From UBA1049 sp964522305 (GTDB lineage Bacteria; Bacillota; Clostridia; Oscillospirales; CAG-382), in the NCBI GenBank assembly GCA_964522305.1, contig CAZFVM010000016.1, positions 1-17,488 on the forward strand: 17,488 nucleotides of DNA, read 5' to 3'. Position numbers and translations under genes: made by a program. The number at the start of each line of letters is the position of its first letter. Position 1 is the first letter of the stretch. Positions 1 to 5,989 of the stretch are shown here, piece by piece. A model generated the notes under the pieces. That model was not told the DNA's origin, did no database searches, and was given only the letters and a program-made list of their open reading frames with translations.

Positions 1-10
1 AGGATTTTTT

Positions 11-91
11 GGGGTGGTTTACCGATTAGTGTGGGAGCGCACCACACTGGCAGTGTGGGGGTCAGGGGTTCAAATCCCCTATGCTCCACCA
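11..91 (+). tRNA. tRNA-Ala(GGC)-like sequence with aberrant 5' part
   Basis: The 3' two-thirds is a canonical tRNA. The anticodon stem is 42-46/54-58 with loop CTGGCAG (anticodon GGC, Ala). The variable loop is 59-63, the T arm 64-80 (AGGGG, TTCAAAT, CCCCT), the 3' acceptor strand 81-87 (ATGCTCC), the discriminator is A and CCA is encoded at 89-91. U at tRNA position 70 would give the G3-U70 alanine identity pair. The 5' side does not close. GGGG at 11-14 could pair with the last four acceptor bases, but 15-17 give only wobbles and a mismatch. The D arm has no proper stem: GTGT at 29-32 against GCGC at 37-40 leaves a four-base loop. The 11-91 span is about five bases too long. It could be a degenerate tRNA, or the 3' tRNA fragment left at an element attachment site. 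The 5' boundary is uncertain. Confidence 0.6.
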
Positions 92-119
92 GAAAATCCT
101 ATCATATGATAGGATTTTC
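92..119. terminator. 28-bp perfect palindrome after the tRNA-like sequence
   Basis: Arms GAAAATCCTATCAT and ATGATAGGATTTTC form an uninterrupted palindrome that starts one base after the CCA end. It probably acts as the tRNA terminator, although the T-run is only four bases. The right arm sequence AGGATTTT also occurs at 1-8, at the very edge of the window. Confidence 0.55.
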
Positions 120-120
120 A

Positions 121-282
121 ATTATATTCATCCTTGCAGACGAATGATATTCACTTCGTGAATGATATTACCATAAGGCAATGATATTCGCTGCGGCGAA
201 TAAACATAAGGATGAATATAATATCATTCAATTTTATTGAATATCATTACTTAGTAATCTCATTGGAAAATCCAATATCATT
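121..282. repeat. AATGATATT hairpin array inside a 15-bp inverted repeat
   Basis: Three direct copies of AATGATATT (143-151, 161-169, 180-188) are followed by inverted copies AATATCATT (220-228, 240-248, 274-282) and one degenerate inverted copy AATCTCATT (256-264). Most gaps are themselves tiny hairpins: CAC-TTC-GTG (152-160), CGC-TGCG-GCG (189-198), CAAT-TTT-ATTG (229-239), ACT-T-AGT (249-255) and GGA-AAA-TCC (265-273). The direct block is enclosed by a perfect 15-bp inverted repeat, 121-135 against 208-222. The whole stretch could fold into one branched structure immediately upstream of the four-helix-bundle gene. Direct observation; its function is unknown. Confidence 0.85.
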
Positions 283-325
283 TGAATTATCCAAACCGAT
301 AAATATAAATATTCTGGCGGTGCAT

Positions 326-691
326 ATGAAGGACAATCCATTAATAATCAAATCTAAAGACTTTGCAAAAGACATTATATTTATTACCCAAGAGATAAAA
401 CGGGCAAAGAAAGAAAATGTTATTACCAACCAGCTCATCCGTAGTGGCACCTCAATCGGAGCTAATATTCACGAAGGAAATTATGCCCAAGGTAAAGCAG
501 ACTTTATATCAAAATTCGAAATTGCCTTAAAAGAATGTTATGAGACCGAATATTGGCTCGAATTGTTGTTTGAAACATGCTATATTGATGAAGAGGCTTA
601 CAAAAAGTTGCAACAAAAGTGCGGTGTAATTCGCAGGCTGCTTATCTCTTCTATCAAAACCGTAAAGGCAAACATAAAACACCAAAATTGA
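326..691 (+). CDS. four-helix-bundle protein (23S rRNA IVS protein / Avd-like family)
   Basis: A 121-residue, mostly helical basic protein. The family hallmark is the stretch LIRSGTSIGANIHEG followed by KFEIALKECYETEYWL, with the usual N-terminus MKDNPLIIKSKDFA. This family (the TIGR02436 type) occurs in intervening sequences of 23S rRNA genes, as the accessory protein of diversity-generating retroelements (where Avd binds reverse transcriptase and RNA), and as stand-alone copies. No reverse transcriptase or rRNA lies in this window, so it is a stand-alone copy. The open frame extends upstream to 212 through the repeat array, but the ATG at 326 is preferred: it matches the family N-terminus and has GGCGG just upstream. 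It is the only gene directly abutting the hairpin array, and RNA binding is a family-based inference. Confidence 0.9.
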   Translation: MKDNPLIIKSKDFAKDIIFITQEIKRAKKENVITNQLIRSGTSIGANIHEGNYAQGKADFISKFEIALKECYETEYWLELLFETCYIDEEAYKKLQQKCGVIRRLLISSIKTVKANIKHQN

Positions 692-744
692 CAATGACCA
701 CCAAACAGTAGATAAAAGTTTCCTTTTTTTCATGAAGCAAATCG

Positions 745-780
745 AAATAACCTATATAATATTACTATATAGGTTATTTT
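745..780. terminator. AT-rich hairpin, likely terminator of the four-helix-bundle gene
   Basis: A perfect 14-bp stem, AAATAACCTATATA (745-758) against TATATAGGTTATTT (766-779), with a seven-base loop and a T-run at the 3' side. It lies 53 bases after the stop of the four-helix-bundle gene. The low GC content weakens it as a terminator on either strand. Confidence 0.55.
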
Positions 781-893
781 ATATCCCGAGCCAAAGGAGT
801 ATAAGTGGGTTGTAAAGAAACTGTAGAGTTTATACTTAAAACCACTGAGTAGTTACCATATTCACAAAACACCTAACACCAAAGGAGAAAGCT

Positions 894-1871
894 ATGAAAT
901 ACTTGTGCCCGGGATGTAATTCTCTTATGGAATTACCTGCATGTAGCGAATGTGGGCATCATGTCACTATAAAGAACGATGTTTGGCAAATGACAGATAT
1001 GCCAAACATGAACATTGACGGCGAAAATAAGTATATTGGTTATGATAATATCGGCGAGCATTTCGAGCCCGAACGCATTTATAATGATGATATACAAAAA
1101 TACAGGGTTTATGATACCTGTTCAAAGAAGATTGTCGAGCTTTTTGGCACAAATATAACCGTTCTTGATTTAGGGGCGGGTCTCGGTTCGGCTGCCATAC
1201 CCCTTGCGAAATATGGTGCGTCGATAATCGCTGTTGATATCTCGCAAAACATGCTCGAACTACTAATAAAGCGATTGAACGGCAAAAACTACAAAAACCT
1301 TGATTGCTGTCGGATGAATGCGTACGAGCTCTTAATTCCTGACGAAAGCGTTGATATTGTAATAGAAAACGCAATGCTTCATCTTGTCGATAATCCGGAG
1401 TTAATCATCAAAGAGATTGTGCGTGTATTAAAGCCGTCGGGAAAGCTAATTCGTTATGGTACATTCGGGATCCCCGCCGACCCCGCGCGATATGCAAACA
1501 ATGATTACTGCAATAAAGCGCTAAGCGATATTTCCCAATATTACGCAGATTTGTTAAAACAAAAGGGTTTTGAAGATATGTGGTTTGACAATAACTATCA
1601 TGAAGTGGTTAAATCATATTTCAAAGAACCATATAACGAGACCACGGATTTGACAGAAGAATTCACCGAAAAGATGAAGTTGCGAATTCACAGACTCGAA
1701 CACAAAGCACATTCCGGATATCAACACATCCCCAACTCTATTCATGAAAAAGTATGGGCAAAAACTGACATCTATGCGAAGGAAAAATATGGGCAGGACT
1801 ATCGTGAAATACCAAACTACTCAAAATATTCTTCCTGCATTGATGTTTATACAAAAAAGCAGGGGTTCTAA
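894..1871 (+). CDS. zinc-ribbon class I SAM-dependent methyltransferase
   Basis: 325 residues. The N-terminus carries a zinc ribbon (Cys5, Cys8, Cys17, Cys20) and is followed by a class I methyltransferase fold. SAM motif I is VLDLGAGLGS at residues 90-99, the acidic strand-2 end is IAVDIS, and there is a post-II region with VDIVIENAMLHLV. The C-terminal ~100 residues, rich in charged and aromatic residues, are not recognised. The layout recalls RlmA-like enzymes (zinc finger plus methyltransferase), but the Cys pattern and the rest do not match closely enough to name a substrate. The ATG at 894 is preceded by AAAGGAG seven bases upstream. Composition is AT-rich like its left neighbours, consistent with an accessory gene. 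Substrate unknown. Confidence 0.85.
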   Translation: MKYLCPGCNSLMELPACSECGHHVTIKNDVWQMTDMPNMNIDGENKYIGYDNIGEHFEPERIYNDDIQKYRVYDTCSKKIVELFGTNITVLDLGAGLGSAAIPLAKYGASIIAVDISQNMLELLIKRLNGKNYKNLDCCRMNAYELLIPDESVDIVIENAMLHLVDNPELIIKEIVRVLKPSGKLIRYGTFGIPADPARYANNDYCNKALSDISQYYADLLKQKGFEDMWFDNNYHEVVKSYFKEPYNETTDLTEEFTEKMKLRIHRLEHKAHSGYQHIPNSIHEKVWAKTDIYAKEKYGQDYREIPNYSKYSSCIDVYTKKQGF

Positions 1872-1902
1872 GCTGTTTTATATTATCTTATAAAGGAGAG
1901 TG

Positions 1903-1998
1903 ATGTTTTATGAAAAACACAGTATCCGCAGTACAAATATCAAGCCGGGAGGGTACTATATTTTGACCCTCCCACAAAAACGGAGGAAACTAAATTGA
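1903..1998 (+). CDS. possible 31-residue leader ORF overlapping the acetyltransferase start
   Basis: An ATG five bases after GGAG (1895-1898) opens a 31-codon frame whose TGA (1996-1998) overlaps the TTG start of the next gene as TTGA. This is the arrangement used in translational coupling. A second, out-of-frame 18-codon ORF (1910-1966) starts at the next ATG and stops in the loop of the hairpin at 1947-1973. Neither peptide resembles a known protein to me. The short length makes chance occurrence possible. Confidence 0.3.
   Translation: MFYEKHSIRSTNIKPGGYYILTLPQKRRKLN
1947..1973 (+). promoter_or_regulatory. leader hairpin before the GNAT gene
   Basis: GGGAGGGT (1947-1954) pairs perfectly with ACCCTCCC (1966-1973) across an 11-base loop. 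No T-run follows, so it is not a plain intrinsic terminator. It ends eight bases before the GGAGG ribosome binding site (1982-1986) of the acetyltransferase. It may shield mRNA or modulate translation together with the leader ORFs that run through it. Confidence 0.5.
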
Positions 1999-2447
1999 AA
2001 GACATTTTACTCTCGGATTTTACCAATCCGCTTTTTCAAAAAGCCTTCAAATTGTATTTTGAAGAGCTAAAGATAACCGTCAAAGATTGGGACTCGTTAT
2101 TTAATGAGATGAACCAAGATAAGGATACTCTCGCCTATGTAAGGTTATCGGACACAGATGAGGTCATCGGATTTATTCAATTTCAGCCCATATTATTGTC
2201 AAATTGGTTTTTTAGCACCCAATTTGGCTTTGTAAGAGAGTTTTGGGTTGCAAGCAAATACAGAAGCGCGGGCAACGGCAATAGCTTGCTGCGTCTTGCA
2301 GAAACATATTTCAAAGAGAAGGGCTTGCATAAGTCCATTTTGACTACAGATACCGCAGAAGCCTTCTATGAAAAAAACGGATACAAAAAAGACCCGACTA
2401 TCATAGCCAAAAATAAGGACGATGTCTTTGTCAAGGATTTGAGATAG
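1995..2447 (+). CDS. GNAT-family N-acetyltransferase
   Basis: 150 residues. The central GFVREFWVASKYRSAGNGNSLL contains the acetyl-CoA pyrophosphate loop (R-x-x-G-x-G type: YRSAGNG) after the hydrophobic beta-4 strand. A C-terminal AFYEKNGY motif is typical of GNAT proteins. The start is TTG at 1995 with GGAGG eight bases upstream; no in-frame ATG gives a better fit. The substrate cannot be told: amines, antibiotics or protein N-termini are all possible for this superfamily. It lies 123 bases after the methyltransferase and could share its transcript, with a hairpin leader between them. Confidence 0.85.
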   Translation: MKDILLSDFTNPLFQKAFKLYFEELKITVKDWDSLFNEMNQDKDTLAYVRLSDTDEVIGFIQFQPILLSNWFFSTQFGFVREFWVASKYRSAGNGNSLLRLAETYFKEKGLHKSILTTDTAEAFYEKNGYKKDPTIIAKNKDDVFVKDLR

Positions 2448-2574
2448 CTGTTTTTGCGTCTCTTTTTGTACCGATACAGTATTGTCTAATGTTTTTATAG
2501 TTAGCATGCTCAGGTCTGTAACAAACTCAAATCTATGATAGCAAGCTTCACAAAAGACAAATCCAAAGCAAAAT

Positions 2575-2625
2575 AAAACGCCTTTGAATACGGGATACAA
2601 AATCTGTTTTCAAAGGCGTTTTTTT
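2575..2625 (+). terminator. rho-independent terminator after the GNAT gene
   Basis: A 14-bp perfect stem, AAAACGCCTTTGAA (2575-2588) against TTCAAAGGCGTTTT (2609-2622), runs into seven T's. It ends the transcript from the acetyltransferase side. Nothing gene-like was seen in 2448-2574, nor between this terminator and the promoter at 2730. Confidence 0.9.
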
Positions 2626-2729
2626 GCGTTTTTTCTCCAAACTCTCACAAAATCTCATCTCAACAACCCTTATGCTGTTTTTTTCAAAGCGCTTTTTGGT
2701 TTTGCAGATAATAGCATAGATCTTTTTTC

Positions 2730-2758
2730 TTGCACTAACCTTGGTTTTGGTGTATAAT
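2730..2758 (+). promoter_or_regulatory. sigma-A promoter for the metal exporter gene
   Basis: TTGCAC (2730-2735), a 17-bp spacer and a consensus TATAAT (2753-2758). The 5' leader would be only about 20 bases, leaving no room for a metal riboswitch of the yybP-ykoY type. Confidence 0.85.
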
Positions 2759-2787
2759 AACAAAAAATATTTCAAAGAGGTTTGACA

Positions 2788-4026
2788 ATGGGCTTTTTAT
2801 CCGATATGTGGGATATTCTGTTAAGAAGCGCCGAAGGTGCTTTTATTCAGGTTACCGTTTTTGTGGGAGCGGTTTTGTTGCTTTTTGGATTTATCGATTA
2901 TAAGCAACAAGGTGCTTTTATCAACGCCATTTCCAATGCAAAAAAGCTCCAACCCTTTATCGGAGCTCTACTTGGTATCCTGCCGGGGTGCGGAGGCTCT
3001 ATCCTTATTATGCCTCTATATGTCAAAGGCACCGTTTCTTTCGGAACGGTTATCGCCACCCTTATAGCTACTGCCGGGGATTCCGCATTCCTTACCTTGA
3101 CCCAAGCACCTGTTGACTTTATTTATATCACTTTGCTCTGTCTTGTTGTAGGTACCGCCTCCGGGTATCTAACCGACTATCTGGGAATCGGCGAGTGGTT
3201 GAGAAAAAAGACCAAGAAACCCGTTATCGAAAACCTGCAAAAAGAGCATGAAGCAGCAGAAGCGTTGTTGGACGAATTACAATGCGACGGTCACACCTGT
3301 CGCTCCAGAGATCTCAGACACTTCGGTCACGAAGAAGGGGACGAGATCGATATGTTGCTGCACCACGGCAAAGATGCCGGTAAGGAAAAACGCAGACATC
3401 TGCTCACCCACAAAGGATACATTGTGTTTTGGGTTGTCCTTTCCATCGGATTTGTATTGGGAATAATAGAATTAACTCAGATAGACCTCAACACGCAGCT
3501 CGGTATCCCAAACCTCGGCTATATAATAGGAATAATCGGAATGGCGATTGTACTGCTTTACTCTTTTTGTGCTTCCAGGCTTTTGAAAGCCCAGACCCAC
3601 GAGGATGTAGAGCACAAGCTAAACTCCCTCAAAGAAACCTTAATACACAATGCTCAAGAAACCGCCTTCGTAGGGCTGTGGGTCTTTGTGGCTTACCTTG
3701 TATATGAGATAGTGGTGTATGCCATCGGGGGCGAAAGCGTCGTTATGGGTTTTATGACCGCCGCAGGCTTGTCTTCGGTTATTCTAGGAGCTGTGCTGGG
3801 GATCATCCCCGGTTGCGGTCCCCAGGTTATTTTCGTGTCCCTTTATCTAAAGGGAATGTTTCCCTTTTCCGCTTTATTTGCCAACGCCATCTCCCAAGAC
3901 GGAGACGCTTTGTTCCCCTTAATCGCACTGGACAAGAAGGCAGCCTTTTGGGCAACGGTTATTAACACTGTAGTGGCGTTTGTTATCGGAGTCGGAGCAT
4001 ATTATATTGAGATGGCCTTTTTCTAA
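2788..4026 (+). CDS. putative 10-TM heavy-metal/manganese exporter (ArsP_2 family)
   Basis: 412 residues forming two homologous membrane halves. Each half carries the same signature: GALLGILPGCGGSILIM followed by LIATAGDSAF in the first half, and GAVLGIIPGCGPQVIFV followed by AISQDGDALF in the second. This internal duplication and the PGCG motifs match the ArsP_2 (PF11449) family, annotated as putative manganese or heavy-metal exporters; the real substrate is unproven. Between the halves is a cytosolic loop rich in His, Cys and Asp (about 3286-3420) that could bind metal. ATG at 2788 is chosen over the TTG at 2782 because AAAGAGG (2774-2780) is seven bases from ATG but only one from TTG. It appears to be monocistronic. 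Confidence 0.85.
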   Translation: MGFLSDMWDILLRSAEGAFIQVTVFVGAVLLLFGFIDYKQQGAFINAISNAKKLQPFIGALLGILPGCGGSILIMPLYVKGTVSFGTVIATLIATAGDSAFLTLTQAPVDFIYITLLCLVVGTASGYLTDYLGIGEWLRKKTKKPVIENLQKEHEAAEALLDELQCDGHTCRSRDLRHFGHEEGDEIDMLLHHGKDAGKEKRRHLLTHKGYIVFWVVLSIGFVLGIIELTQIDLNTQLGIPNLGYIIGIIGMAIVLLYSFCASRLLKAQTHEDVEHKLNSLKETLIHNAQETAFVGLWVFVAYLVYEIVVYAIGGESVVMGFMTAAGLSSVILGAVLGIIPGCGPQVIFVSLYLKGMFPFSALFANAISQDGDALFPLIALDKKAAFWATVINTVVAFVIGVGAYYIEMAFF

Positions 4027-4097
4027 AAAACATAGTGTTTTAGATGACTGCACATATTAGATGGTTTTTTCCATAGTGTTTGTACCATAGCTTCTTT

Positions 4098-4124
4098 ATC
4101 CGCAAAAGAAATTTTGCGGATATT
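4098..4124 (+). terminator. terminator after the exporter gene
   Basis: A perfect 10-bp stem, ATCCGCAAAA (4098-4107) against TTTTGCGGAT (4112-4121), with a GAAA tetraloop and a short T-run. Confidence 0.8.
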
Positions 4125-4137
4125 TAATTATTCAAGA

Positions 4138-4166
4138 TTGATAAATAAAGCGTTGCGTGATACAAT
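4138..4166 (+). promoter_or_regulatory. sigma-A promoter for the flavodiiron gene
   Basis: TTGATA (4138-4143), a 17-bp spacer and TACAAT (4161-4166). The leader is about 55 bases. A second TATAAT at 4196-4201 has no good -35 partner. Confidence 0.7.
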
Positions 4167-4228
4167 TAATCAAAACAATCAATAAAGGTCAGTTTTATAA
4201 TAGATTATATGTTTTTTAGGAGGTAAAG

Positions 4229-5422
4229 ATGAAAAAACACGTAAAGAACAATGTAAATTGGGTTGGCAAGATAGACTGGGAGCTTAGATACTTCCACGGT
4301 TTTGAATACTCCACCCACAAGGGTTCCAGCTATAACTCTTATTTGATACAGGAAGAAAAAACCGTCCTTATAGATACGGTCTGGTCACCCTTTGCCAAAG
4401 AGTTCGTCGACAATCTGGCGCAGGAGGTTGATCTGCAAAAAATCGACTTTATCGTTATGAACCACGGTGAAGTAGACCACAGCGGCGCCCTTCCCGAGCT
4501 TATGAAGCATATCCCCAACACCCCTATTTATTGTTCCGCAAACGGAGTGAAATCCCTAAAGGGACAATACCACGAAGACTGGGACTTCAGAGTGGTAAAG
4601 ACCGGGGACAAAATAGATATCGGCAACGGCAAAGAGCTTATCTTTGTCGAAATGGCTATGCTCCATTGGCCGGACAGCATGGCGACCTATCTTACCAAAG
4701 ACAACATTCTTTTTAGCAACGACGCCTTCGGTCAGCATTATGCCAGCGAGAAGCTCTTTAACGATCAGGTCGACTCCTGCGAGCTGTTTGCCGAAGCCAT
4801 AAAGTATTATGCCAATATAATCACCCCCTTTAGCGCTATTTTGAGGAGGAAGTTAGATGAAATTATCGGACTTGGCCTTCCCATCGACATTTTGGCTACT
4901 TCCCACGGTGTTATTTGGCGGGATAACCCGGGACAGATAATCGAGAAATACGTGCAATGGGCTCAGGATTATCAAGAGGACCAAATATCCATAATCTATG
5001 ACACCATGTGGAACGGTACTTTAACCCTTGCCGAGAACATCGCCGAGGGGATACGAAGCGAGTCACCCAACACAACCGTCAAGCTGTTCAATCTGCCAAA
5101 GTGTGACGAGAACGACCTTATTACCGAGGTCTTTAAGTCGAAGGCTGTAGCCATAGGCTCCCCTACCATGGGTAACGGTCCCATGCACTCGGTAGTGGGC
5201 TTTGTCCACCTGATGAAGCTTATGAAGTTCAAGAACAAGAAAGCAGCTACCTTTGGTTGCTACGGTTGGACCGGAGAAGCGGTAAAGCAGCTAAACGAGC
5301 AACTGACCTCCGCAGGGTTTGAGATAATCGGAGAAGGAATTCGCCATCTTTGGACACCGGATGTTTCAGCGAAAGAATCTGCCTTTGAATACGGCAAGCA
5401 AATCGCAAAAGAAACAAAATAA
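4229..5422 (+). CDS. fprA: FprA-family A-type flavoprotein (flavodiiron protein)
   Basis: 397 residues. The N-terminal metallo-beta-lactamase domain carries a complete diiron ligand set: His79, Glu81, Asp83 and His84 in NHGEVDHSG, His146 in LHWPDS, Asp165 in SNDAFGQH and His226 in ATSHGVIW. A C-terminal flavodoxin domain starts near residue 253 with the FMN phosphate loop YDTMWNGT and includes GSPTMGNGP and FGCYGWTGE. Flavodiiron proteins reduce O2 to water and/or NO to N2O in the cytoplasm of anaerobes, using electrons from rubredoxin or a similar carrier. No rubredoxin or rubredoxin reductase gene lies beside it and there is no fused C-terminal rubredoxin. ATG at 4229 follows TAGGAGGT. It is monocistronic, with its own promoter and terminator. 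Confidence 0.95.
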   Translation: MKKHVKNNVNWVGKIDWELRYFHGFEYSTHKGSSYNSYLIQEEKTVLIDTVWSPFAKEFVDNLAQEVDLQKIDFIVMNHGEVDHSGALPELMKHIPNTPIYCSANGVKSLKGQYHEDWDFRVVKTGDKIDIGNGKELIFVEMAMLHWPDSMATYLTKDNILFSNDAFGQHYASEKLFNDQVDSCELFAEAIKYYANIITPFSAILRRKLDEIIGLGLPIDILATSHGVIWRDNPGQIIEKYVQWAQDYQEDQISIIYDTMWNGTLTLAENIAEGIRSESPNTTVKLFNLPKCDENDLITEVFKSKAVAIGSPTMGNGPMHSVVGFVHLMKLMKFKNKKAATFGCYGWTGEAVKQLNEQLTSAGFEIIGEGIRHLWTPDVSAKESAFEYGKQIAKETK

Positions 5423-5462
5423 CCGTTATTACGGTTGATTAAAAAGTATATCAAACAAACGA

Positions 5463-5503
5463 AAACACCGAGCTCTACTACAAAAGCTCGGTGTTTGTTT
5501 TTT
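5463..5503. terminator. bidirectional terminator between converging fprA and the zinc-ribbon gene
   Basis: A 12-bp stem, AAACACCGAGCT (5463-5474) against AGCTCGGTGTTT (5485-5496), with a T-rich tail on the plus strand. On the minus strand the tail is also T-rich (TTTTCGTTTG), so it can serve both genes. Confidence 0.85.
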
Positions 5504-5515
5504 ATCGTTTTGGCT

Positions 5516-5935
5516 TTACTTAATCAAAGTAAAAAGCTTGCCGATTACGGGTAAAGGTTTTTCCAGTGACTTGTTGGCGTTGAGCATACCTATTATCATA
5601 AGAGCCAGCATCGCCACAGACCAGGCAAAAGAAATCAGTCCGCTTATTATCCAACCTAACAGAGGAATCAAGCCAACTACCATACCAACTAAATATATCG
5701 CAATCGAACCGACAAGCCCTACTATAAGCAGGGTCAATCCTTGGTTTGCATGGAACTTTCCGGTCTTAGAGCCCGGACAGACCACCAGGGGCAAAAAGAA
5801 AAGAATCCACAGATAAGATAAAATGTTTATTATCTTATCACAGTCTTTTGAGTTTGCTTGATATAAATTGGCTCCGCAGTTTTTGCAAACCTGGGCTCCT
5901 TGTTTGTTCTCGTGTCCACAGTTGTTACACTTCAT
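5516..5935 (-). CDS. zinc-ribbon membrane protein (DUF4870/Tic20-like)
   Basis: 139 residues. An N-terminal zinc ribbon, CNNCGH with CKNCGANLY (Cys3, Cys6, Cys17, Cys20), is followed by three hydrophobic segments. These are ILSYLWILFFLPLVV, LLIVGLVGSIAIYLVGMVVGL and the segment around SFAWSVAMLALMIIGML. The motif KFHANQGLTLL before the second segment is typical of the DUF4870/Tic20-like small membrane family. The function of such proteins is not established. ATG at 5935 has GGAGGT eight bases upstream. It lies 54 bases downstream of ackA on the same strand and may be cotranscribed with it. Domain naming is by pattern recognition. Confidence 0.8.
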   Translation of the reverse strand: MKCNNCGHENKQGAQVCKNCGANLYQANSKDCDKIINILSYLWILFFLPLVVCPGSKTGKFHANQGLTLLIVGLVGSIAIYLVGMVVGLIPLLGWIISGLISFAWSVAMLALMIIGMLNANKSLEKPLPVIGKLFTLIK

Positions 5936-5989
5936 GGCACTTACCTCCTATATCTATTTTTTACCTTGTATGAAATTTAGATGTTTCTT

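Noticed and set aside
143..282. Regularly spaced repeats as a CRISPR array
   Set aside because: Units are only 9 bp, spacers are 7-12 bp mini-hairpins, orientation flips midway and no cas gene is present.
212..325. N-terminal extension of the four-helix-bundle protein
   Set aside because: It translates the repeat array, lacks a ribosome binding site and does not match the family N-terminus, which begins at 326.
797..845. Pseudoknot-like crossing repeats (AGTATAA/TTATACT and GTGGGTT/AAACCAC) before the methyltransferase gene
   Set aside because: The second pairing is imperfect and both are short and AT-rich; chance is the simpler explanation.
967..1374. 135-codon minus-strand frame inside the methyltransferase gene
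   Set aside because: Antisense shadow of a gene with intact methyltransferase motifs.
2759..2787. Manganese (yybP-ykoY) riboswitch ahead of the exporter
   Set aside because: The promoter leaves a leader of only about 20 bases, too short for the riboswitch.
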